From Methanomassiliicoccaceae archaeon UBA113 (GTDB lineage Archaea > Thermoplasmatota > Thermoplasmata > Methanomassiliicoccales > Methanomethylophilaceae), in NCBI GenBank assembly GCA_002506175.1, contig DAXB01000024.1, forward strand, positions 1-9,962: a DNA stretch of 9,962 nt, read 5' to 3'. The translations under genes and the position numbers were made by a program. Shown here piece after piece: positions 1 to 4,489 of the stretch. The stretch's first letter is position 1, and the number at the start of each line of letters is the position of its first letter. The notes under the pieces are model-generated. The model saw only the letters and a program-made list of their open reading frames with translations, did not search any database and was not told the DNA's origin.

Positions 1-83
1 ACCCACCCGTCAGATTCCGCTATATATGTAATACATAAAAGCGTTTTGGTCAGACTTGGCCGTTATTTCTGGATATGAAAAAG

Positions 84-239
84 TTACCCCCGATCTCCCG
101 GGGGCTGAGGTAAGTAAATGTTTGGGATGAAAGCATTTAGACACAACGGAAAATGTTTGGAGAGATAAGAGGTTTGAGAGCGAGAGAAATGGTTTGACGT
201 GGTAAATCGTTTCTGGAGTGGAGCGACTGAGAGCCGCAT
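84..239 (-). other. possible small minus-strand transcript (51-codon ORF or small RNA)
   Basis: On the minus strand an AT-rich TATA-like element (about 260-268) lies 25 nt upstream of an ATG at 239. That spacing is expected for a leaderless archaeal gene. The ATG opens a 51-codon reading frame ending with TAA at 84-86. A G/C hairpin (87-104, CCCCC/GGGGG stem) sits over its last codons and is followed on the minus strand by a T5 run at 78-82, which resembles a terminator. The predicted peptide is rich in Ser, Phe, Leu and Pro, with no domain I recognise, so a small noncoding RNA ending at the hairpin is equally likely. The call rests on the promoter-ORF-hairpin arrangement only. Confidence 0.22.
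87..104. terminator. G/C hairpin, terminator-like on the minus strand
   Basis: CCCCC (87-91) pairs with GGGGG (100-104) around an 8-nt loop. On the minus strand the stem is followed within a few bases by five T residues (78-82). On the plus strand no T-run follows, so the minus direction is the plausible one. Confidence 0.35.
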
Positions 240-296
240 TTACTACATAGGCAAGAAAATTATATTTACTCTATTTTGTAATCATTGTAATCTTTG

Positions 297-306
297 TTAT
301 TATATA
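297..306 (+). promoter_or_regulatory. TATA box of the CARF-like regulator gene
   Basis: TTATTATATA lies about 35 nt before the ATG at 337. It predicts a transcript start near 327-330, so the mRNA would have a leader of fewer than 10 nt. No Shine-Dalgarno sequence precedes the ATG, which fits near-leaderless initiation. Confidence 0.55.
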
Positions 307-336
307 CCCACAATATGTTCCTGATTGTCGATACCG

Positions 337-1176
337 ATGCAATCCGGACGCAAGAAGAGGATAATGATCGCATGCGTTACCTTCGAAACCGCCAAGGTGA
401 CCGACCCGATCATGTTCTACGAGATCAACAAGGCCCATATCATCCATTATGTGAAAGAGCCTGCCAACAAAAGCACCAAGGTGTATCTGTCATTCTACGA
501 ACGCGTCCTGGAGATCATAAAGGAGGATTCCCCGCGTAAAGTGGAGGTCGTGGAACACAACGAGAGGGTCACGGACTTCTCCATAATGCTCAAAACAGTC
601 CTGAAGATCATCGGCGAAGAACAGAACGCTGCCAGGCAAAACGGTGAGAACTGCGAAATCTATGTCAACATCTCATCTGGAGGAGCTGATTTCGCAGCTG
701 CCGCGACCATAGCATCCATGATGGTGCCAGGTACGATCCCGTTCTCGGTCGGGACCAAGGAATACACCGTAGACATCGAGGGGATCAAGGAGAACTACTT
801 CAAGGATGGTAAACCGGTCGGACTTACGATGAGCACCTTCGATCCAAGGCAGCTCCCAAGTTACACGATCCAGATGCCTGAGGAGCATCTGGTCCGCGGT
901 CTGCGGCTCCTAAACGACCGCAACAAGGCAAAACTGTCCGTCACGAGCGGATCCATGGTCAGCGCGCTCAAAGACAAGGGAATATGGTTCAGAAACGTCA
1001 CCCCTGAAAAGAGCAACAGGAAGACGAACCAGCGCCAAAACGAAGCCGTGTACTATCAGAGAGACTTCGTAGACAGATGGCTGAAATCCAAATGGGTAGT
1101 GAAGGACGATCTCAACTCCAGATACATCCTGACCGATGAAGGGGAACTCACCATCAAGACATTCTACACTGAATGA
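337..1176 (+). CDS. CARF-like (DUF6293/HFX_2341-type) winged-helix transcriptional regulator
   Basis: A 279-residue soluble protein, probably a ligand-sensing DNA-binding regulator. Residues 7-145 look like a Rossmann-type sensor domain: an opening beta strand (RIMIACVTFE), then a strand-loop motif YVNISSGG at 109-116 followed by an Ala-rich helix, the arrangement CARF-family domains use to bind nucleotides. Residues about 183-279 look like a winged helix-turn-helix, with the wing at RYILTDEGEL. This order matches the archaeal HFX_2341/DUF6293 regulators; the family name is my recognition from sequence, not a search. Frame also opens at TTG 325 and ATG 364; I prefer ATG 337 because it follows the predicted transcript start and keeps the first strand intact. 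CARF proteins often accompany CRISPR systems, but none is visible here. The ArsR gene follows 69 nt later with its own promoter. Confidence 0.6.
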   Translation: MQSGRKKRIMIACVTFETAKVTDPIMFYEINKAHIIHYVKEPANKSTKVYLSFYERVLEIIKEDSPRKVEVVEHNERVTDFSIMLKTVLKIIGEEQNAARQNGENCEIYVNISSGGADFAAAATIASMMVPGTIPFSVGTKEYTVDIEGIKENYFKDGKPVGLTMSTFDPRQLPSYTIQMPEEHLVRGLRLLNDRNKAKLSVTSGSMVSALKDKGIWFRNVTPEKSNRKTNQRQNEAVYYQRDFVDRWLKSKWVVKDDLNSRYILTDEGELTIKTFYTE

Positions 1177-1202
1177 GTTCAATCCGCATATCCACTATAA
1201 TT

Positions 1203-1214
1203 CGTCAATTGACG
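1203..1214. promoter_or_regulatory. palindromic operator candidate of the ArsR gene
   Basis: CGTCAATTGACG is a perfect 12-bp palindrome that overlaps the upstream edge of the TATA box of the ArsR-type gene. Dimeric ArsR repressors bind such inverted repeats, and blocking TBP/TFB access here would give autorepression. A second short palindrome, TGTATACA, lies at 1228-1235 between the TATA box and the ATG. The role is inferred from position and symmetry. Confidence 0.5.
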
Positions 1215-1220
1215 TATATA
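1213..1220 (+). promoter_or_regulatory. TATA box of the ArsR gene
   Basis: CGTATATA centred near 1217 is about 29 nt upstream of ATG 1246. The transcript should therefore start at or just before the start codon, making the gene leaderless. Confidence 0.6.
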
Positions 1221-1245
1221 TGTGGTCTGTATACATCCAGTTCAC

Positions 1246-1512
1246 ATGGATACAGAGATATTCAAAGCCCTTTCAGATGACAACCGCCTCCGCATCCTGG
1301 GGATACTCGGCTCCGGAGAATCCTCCGCATGCGAAATACTGAAAAACCTGAATATCTCCCAGCCCACTTTATCACACCATATGAAGGTACTCCAGTCCGT
1401 AGAACTGATTAATGTGAGAAAATCCGGACAATGGACGTATTATTCCCTGAACGGATCGAAACTCGACGAGATCTCTGAGTTCATCATCGGCCTCAAACCG
1501 TCAAAAGCCTGA
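1246..1512 (+). CDS. ArsR-family winged-helix repressor
   Basis: An 88-residue single-domain DNA-binding protein, the typical ArsR/SmtB size. It opens with the family signature FKALSDDNRLRILGIL (residues 6-21). Next comes the helix-turn-helix with recognition helix ISQPTLSHHMKVL (37-49), and then the beta wing (RKSGQWTYYSLN). The metal-sensing ELCVCDL segment of ArsR is replaced by a stretch with a single cysteine (C29 in SSACEIL), so arsenite-type sensing through a Cys pair is not supported; the inducer is unknown. A GTG at 1222 would add eight residues upstream of the conserved start, but ATG 1246 agrees with the TATA position and leaderless initiation. A 12-bp palindrome overlapping the promoter suggests autoregulation. 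No obvious target gene is adjacent in the same operon. Confidence 0.88.
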   Translation: MDTEIFKALSDDNRLRILGILGSGESSACEILKNLNISQPTLSHHMKVLQSVELINVRKSGQWTYYSLNGSKLDEISEFIIGLKPSKA

Positions 1513-1606
1513 AACCGATTCTGGATTTACAACTGCGATTGCTATACTGTTGACTATTGTTCGACAATCGTTAAATTACAACAATTACAGAGATAACAAA
1601 ATACAG

Positions 1607-1616
1607 TTATTATACT
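1607..1616 (+). promoter_or_regulatory. TATA box upstream of the small ORF
   Basis: TTATTATACT predicts transcription from about 1637, giving a leader of roughly 30 nt to the ATG at 1667. The 150-bp spacer before it (1513-1666) is AT-rich. It also holds short inverted repeats (CGATTG 1536-1541 with CAATCG 1565-1570; ATTGT/ACAAT 1556-1568) that could be regulator sites. Confidence 0.4.
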
Positions 1617-1666
1617 CTCTCAACTCATATACACAATGCAGCCCCCGAAGTTGCTAGGTGAAAGAC

Positions 1667-1813
1667 ATGAGTTATTACAAACAGACCCTGCTGTCGCCGC
1701 TCCCGGCCGAAACCCTGAGGGTGAGGAACTACAGAAAGTACGACAAATACGGAAACCGCATAAATCGCGGAAAGGACAATGAGATGAACACCATACTGGC
1801 GTACTTCGACTGA
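1667..1813 (+). CDS. small uncharacterised protein (48 residues)
   Basis: This short ORF has its own archaeal-type promoter and a Shine-Dalgarno-like GGTGA at 1657-1661, five nucleotides before the ATG. It encodes 48 residues and ends in TGA. The product starts MSYYKQTLLSPLPAETLRV. Its middle is basic and Tyr-rich (NYRKYDKYGNRINRGK) and its end acidic-hydrophobic (ILAYFD). There is no membrane segment, cysteine pair or zinc site, and I recognise no family. An overlapping 48-codon frame from ATG 1636 (to 1782) could be read leaderlessly, but its product is low-complexity and less protein-like, so I prefer 1667. The convergent FKBP gene lies downstream, and a shared hairpin at 1841-1883 would end this transcript. 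Confidence 0.45.
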   Translation: MSYYKQTLLSPLPAETLRVRNYRKYDKYGNRINRGKDNEMNTILAYFD

Positions 1814-1840
1814 ACAGAATAAACGAAAACGAATGAAAGT

Positions 1841-1883
1841 AAAGAGTTTGAGGGTGCCGGGGAAATCCCCGACATCACTCTTT
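1841..1883. terminator. two-part hairpin between convergent transcripts
   Basis: An inner stem, CGGGG (1858-1862) with CCCCG (1867-1871), is enclosed by an outer inverted repeat, AAAGAGT (1841-1847) with ACTCTTT (1877-1883). On the plus strand the T-rich CTCTTTCTTT follows the inner stem, and on the minus strand CTCTTTACTTTC does. The structure can therefore serve both directions. It contains the stop codon of the FKBP gene (1875-1877). Confidence 0.55.
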
Positions 1884-2561
1884 CTTTGCGGAGTCCCAGA
1901 CCTGGACGAACTCGACGCGCTCGACACCGAAGGCGGACCTCAGGTCAGCGACGATCTTGTACTTTGCGATGGGCCAGTTCTGGTCGAACTTGCAGACCTC
2001 GGCCTCGGTGATGACGACCTTTCCGTCTGCGACTGCTGCCTCGAATCCCTCGAATGTTCCGGCGTTGAGCTCGATGATTGCCTTTGCCTTTGCGACATCC
2101 TCGGTGATCTCCTCAGTGACGGTGAAGACGTACTTGAGGTCATGTCCAGCGAGCTGGTTGTTGAAGTCGACCTTGACACGTCCTGCTCCAACGGAGAGGA
2201 TGGTTCCGCTCTTGTTTCCGAGTGTGACGGTGAGTCCGGGGTAGGGGTTGATCTCCTGCTTGTAGAAGTCCTTGATGGGGTAGATCTCGATGAGCTTGGG
2301 GTTCCTTGCTCCGGCTGCCTTCTCGCAGGGGATTGTGACTGTGGTCTCCTTTCCGACTTCTGCTGCCTCGATTGCTGCCTCGAGGTCGGGGAAGAGTGTC
2401 TTTCCGCCGCAGAGGTGTGCCATAGGTGCGTAGGTCATCTTCTCGTTGAAGATTCCGGCCTCTTTGGCTGCGTCTGCGTCTGTTGTGTCATAGAGTCTCT
2501 CGTCTGCATCGGCGAGGTAAGCCTTGTAGGTAAGGCGAACGAGCTTCTTTGCGTCTGCCAT
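1875..2561 (-). CDS. SlyD-like FKBP-type peptidyl-prolyl cis-trans isomerase (long archaeal type)
   Basis: A 228-residue cytoplasmic protein-folding enzyme that catalyses proline cis-trans isomerisation. The FKBP core begins at residue 8 (VRLTYKAYLADADERLYDTT) and continues through LEAAIEAAEVGKETTVTIP (60-78). An insert-in-flap chaperone segment (about 98-139) follows. The core resumes at the SlyD hallmark VDFNNQLAGHDL (131-142). An extra C-terminal domain (about 151-228) makes this the longer archaeal class rather than the about 150-residue short class. There is no His-rich nickel-binding tail as in bacterial SlyD. Frame extends to an ATG at 2573, but ATG 2561 has GGTGA (2567-2571) five bases upstream, so I chose it. 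A TATA element lies about 50 bp upstream. It is transcribed away from tRNA-Thr and is probably housekeeping. Confidence 0.9.
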   Translation of the reverse strand: MADAKKLVRLTYKAYLADADERLYDTTDADAAKEAGIFNEKMTYAPMAHLCGGKTLFPDLEAAIEAAEVGKETTVTIPCEKAAGARNPKLIEIYPIKDFYKQEINPYPGLTVTLGNKSGTILSVGAGRVKVDFNNQLAGHDLKYVFTVTEEITEDVAKAKAIIELNAGTFEGFEAAVADGKVVITEAEVCKFDQNWPIAKYKIVADLRSAFGVERVEFVQVWDSAKKE

Positions 2562-2610
2562 GATATTCACCATAATAGGTAGTTATTCTGTTTCGGCCGA
2601 TTACATCACT

Positions 2611-2619
2611 TATTAAAAA
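2611..2619 (-). promoter_or_regulatory. TATA box of the FKBP gene
   Basis: On the minus strand the element reads TTTTTAATA. It predicts a transcript start near 2587-2590 and a leader of about 25-30 nt carrying the GGTGA ribosome binding site. Confidence 0.5.
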
Positions 2620-2687
2620 GGTATCTATCACACGCGATGAATACTATACAGTCGTGAAGTAACGCCTGGATGTACAATTGTGCAAAT

Positions 2688-2696
2688 AATTATAAA
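2688..2696 (+). promoter_or_regulatory. TATA box of tRNA-Thr
   Basis: AATTATAAA lies about 30 nt before the mature tRNA 5' end, so transcription would start a few bases upstream of the tRNA. An imperfect palindrome (TGTACAATTGTGCA, 2671-2684) sits just upstream. Confidence 0.55.
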
Positions 2697-2724
2697 GAAG
2701 ATAACATTACCCACGGGTACACAT

Positions 2725-2801
2725 GCCGCCTTTGCATAGCCCGGTAGTGCGGCTGACTTGTAATCAGCAGGTCCTGAGTTCGAATCTCAGAGGCGGCTCC
2801 A
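2725..2801 (+). tRNA. tRNA-Thr (anticodon UGU), CCA encoded
   Basis: A complete cloverleaf can be drawn. The acceptor stem GCCGCCT (2725-2731) pairs with AGGCGGC (2791-2797). The D arm is GCAT/GTGC, with GG in its loop. The anticodon stem GCTGA/TCAGC holds the loop CTTGTAA, giving anticodon TGT (Thr, ACA codons). A 5-nt variable loop precedes the T arm CTGAG-TTCGAAT-CTCAG. Discriminator T73 (2798), typical of archaeal tRNA-Thr, is followed by an encoded CCA (2799-2801). There is no intron. It is divergent from the FKBP gene. Confidence 0.96.
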
Positions 2802-2936
2802 CTTCACTTTTCAAGTGTTGCCGATTTCGGCCATGTGTTCCTTTATCACATCAATTCTGTCCCATTCAGAAATCGTTTCATAACAACATTCTACAGAAAA
2901 CATCGAGTTCGTCCGAACATAACGATAAAGTGTTTT
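2802..2936. other. intergenic spacer after tRNA-Thr
   Basis: No gene is visible. Short hairpins directly after the tRNA (CACTT-TTC-AAGTG just after 2802; the self-complementary GCCGATTTCGGC at 2820-2831) could help 3' end formation. Nothing else stands out. Confidence 0.4.
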
Positions 2937-2954
2937 GCCGGGATTCCTCCCGGC
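2937..2954 (-). terminator. hairpin downstream of the cytolysin-like gene
   Basis: GCCGGGA (2937-2943) and TCCCGGC (2948-2954) form a perfect 7-bp stem with a 4-nt loop, 17 bp after the stop codon of the minus-strand cytolysin-like gene. On the minus strand an A-run, not a T-run, follows. It may stabilise or mark the 3' end rather than be a classical T-tract terminator. Confidence 0.45.
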
Positions 2955-2971
2955 TTTGATGTTTGATTGGA

Positions 2972-4474
2972 TCAGGACCGCATTACTTCCTTACCGTCGA
3001 CCACGATGGAGTATTTCACCTTCAGTGACCATCCCCATGTCTCCACATAGATGCTCTCGTGCGGAGTTGGGATAGTGACATTATCCAAAGGCTGCTTTCC
3101 TCCTGATGCCCAGATGCTTATCTTGAACTCAGAAAGGTGCTGGGGCGTTATGACGTCGGTATGCACCGTACTGCTTTTCCCTTTGCACATGTCGAAAGAA
3201 TCCCACTTAATGCCGGTGAATCCTTCGTTGCTGACTCCTGTGTAGGTCTTGTAGTAGATCTCGCAGTTACCCATGTAGACTCCGGTCTGCTTGAAGGATA
3301 TCTTGATGGGTGTGTTCACGGTTGTCACCTTCTCCACATATTCGGTGGAGTTCAGGGACTTCGCGGGCTGGTTGTTTCCGAGGAAGACCATCTTTGCATT
3401 GAGGAAGGCCGCTGCCTGGTAGTCTTTTTTGGTGATCTCTTTGCTGAGGAGAGCCATCACATCATCCATGCTGCTGAGCTTGACACCCACGGCGTCTCCG
3501 CCGACGACGGTCGCGCTGAACGACAGACTGTTGAGGGTCTTAATGGCTTCGGCCTTGGCACCGATCGTTGTCTTGGAATCGGCCTTTCCCAATTCCTCGA
3601 TGGCTTTGATGATGACCTCGAAATTGGTCTTCTCGTCAGTGGTTGTGAGGGATACTGCAACAGTCCTTCCGTACGTTACGCTCTTGACGTATACCGACGG
3701 CTTATCCGCCAGTGCGTCCTTGACATCATCCAGAGTGACGTTCGAAGAGAAGTAATCGTGAGCATTGGATTTCAATGAAGCACTGGCCGTGTAGAACACC
3801 TGTGTGAAGGCGATCACATACGTTGTGCTCTCGGTGGTGGACGACAACTTGCTTGATAGTCCGATCTTTCCGAGGATGTCGGTGGAGATTCCCAGTGCGA
3901 CGGATGCCTGGTTGACGGATTCAGTCTTGGTGTAGAGCATATTGTATGAGATCGGTGCGACACCGCCGTTATTAGACCACTCCGTAAGTTTGTTGTCTAT
4001 GGCCTGTCTGACATCCGAGTAATTGTACGGGTTAGCGGTGGTTGCTCCTCCGCTGTTGGGGAGGTTGAGGTTGAGACTTACGTCTGAACGCTCAAGAGCG
4101 ATCTGGGTGGGGCTTCCGTTGGCAAGACCGCTGTCCGCCCTCAGGATCGCACCAGGATATACATCGTTGGTGTTGGATGATATGTTGTACAGAGAATCTA
4201 CACCGCCGTTGCTGACGGTCTTCTTCTGATACGTCACGGTGACTGCGTCTCCGCCCACCGTTGTCAGAGATGCCGCGGGAAGGACTATTCCCACATCCCC
4301 TGTGCTTGCTATGACCGTGTCAAGGTTGAATTTGCCGTTTACATCTTTGATGTATGTATCTATCTCGTTCGATGCACCGTTCAGATCCTCCTGCGAACAG
4401 AGGAGGGGGAGTGCCGATGCACACAAGAACAGTGCTACTATTGACACTGCTATGGTTTTCTTTGTCATTTTCAT
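2972..4474 (-). CDS. cholesterol-dependent (thiol-activated) cytolysin homologue, secreted pore-former
   Basis: A 500-residue protein, the same length as perfringolysin O, that I align by eye to the thiol-activated cytolysin family along its whole length. A signal peptide covers about residues 1-27. Domain 1-3 hallmarks are NLDTVIASTGD (50-60), VYPGAI (105-110), FTQVFYTASASL (223-234; perfringolysin has YKQIFYTVSADL), the strand VKSVTYGRTVAVSL (263-276; SNVAYGRTIYVKL), and the diglycine segment ATVVGGDA (321-328; AVVLGGDA). Domain 4 begins near 391 and keeps GVYMGNCEI (GAYVAQFEV), but lacks the ECTGLAWEWWR undecapeptide. Its tip loop reads WGWSL instead of WGTTL. C404 and C430 could form a disulfide. 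Family members oligomerise into large membrane pores; activity here is inferred. It follows the InlB-repeat gene by 12 nt with a strong GGAGGT site. Confidence 0.9.
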   Translation of the reverse strand: MKMTKKTIAVSIVALFLCASALPLLCSQEDLNGASNEIDTYIKDVNGKFNLDTVIASTGDVGIVLPAASLTTVGGDAVTVTYQKKTVSNGGVDSLYNISSNTNDVYPGAILRADSGLANGSPTQIALERSDVSLNLNLPNSGGATTANPYNYSDVRQAIDNKLTEWSNNGGVAPISYNMLYTKTESVNQASVALGISTDILGKIGLSSKLSSTTESTTYVIAFTQVFYTASASLKSNAHDYFSSNVTLDDVKDALADKPSVYVKSVTYGRTVAVSLTTTDEKTNFEVIIKAIEELGKADSKTTIGAKAEAIKTLNSLSFSATVVGGDAVGVKLSSMDDVMALLSKEITKKDYQAAAFLNAKMVFLGNNQPAKSLNSTEYVEKVTTVNTPIKISFKQTGVYMGNCEIYYKTYTGVSNEGFTGIKWDSFDMCKGKSSTVHTDVITPQHLSEFKISIWASGGKQPLDNVTIPTPHESIYVETWGWSLKVKYSIVVDGKEVMRS

Positions 4475-4480
4475 TCATTT

Positions 4481-4489
4481 ACCTCCTCA
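4481..4489 (-). promoter_or_regulatory. strong ribosome binding site overlapping the upstream stop codon
   Basis: On the minus strand TGAGGAGGT contains the stop codon of the upstream InlB-repeat gene (4487-4489) and a near-perfect Shine-Dalgarno sequence six bases before ATG 4474. This decides the start (an ATG two codons further in has worse spacing) and supports translation of the cytolysin-like gene from a shared mRNA. Most neighbouring genes lack so strong a site. Confidence 0.8.

Noticed and set aside
118..200. Degenerate repeats of ATGTTTGG/GTTTGAGAG type
   Set aside because: Only one 8-mer recurs exactly (118-125 and 153-160); the others are loose matches with irregular spacing in low-complexity sequence.
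294..539. Short plus-strand ORF overlapping the start of the CARF-like gene
   Set aside because: It is a frame-shifted shadow of the regulator gene with no domain; the 337-1176 frame has sensor and winged-helix motifs.
1833..2582. 249-codon plus-strand frame opposite the FKBP gene
   Set aside because: It is an antisense shadow of the FKBP gene: the product is an implausible Cys/Asp/Leu-rich chain, while the minus strand gives clear FKBP motifs.
3137..3778. Long plus-strand frame opposite the cytolysin-like gene
   Set aside because: The antisense translation has no recognisable domain or start signals; the minus-strand protein aligns to a known family throughout.
4396..4400. Lipoprotein signal (Cys near the end of the cytolysin signal peptide)
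   Set aside because: The residues before C26 are PLL, lacking the small residue required at -1 of a lipobox, so a secreted rather than lipid-anchored form is preferred.
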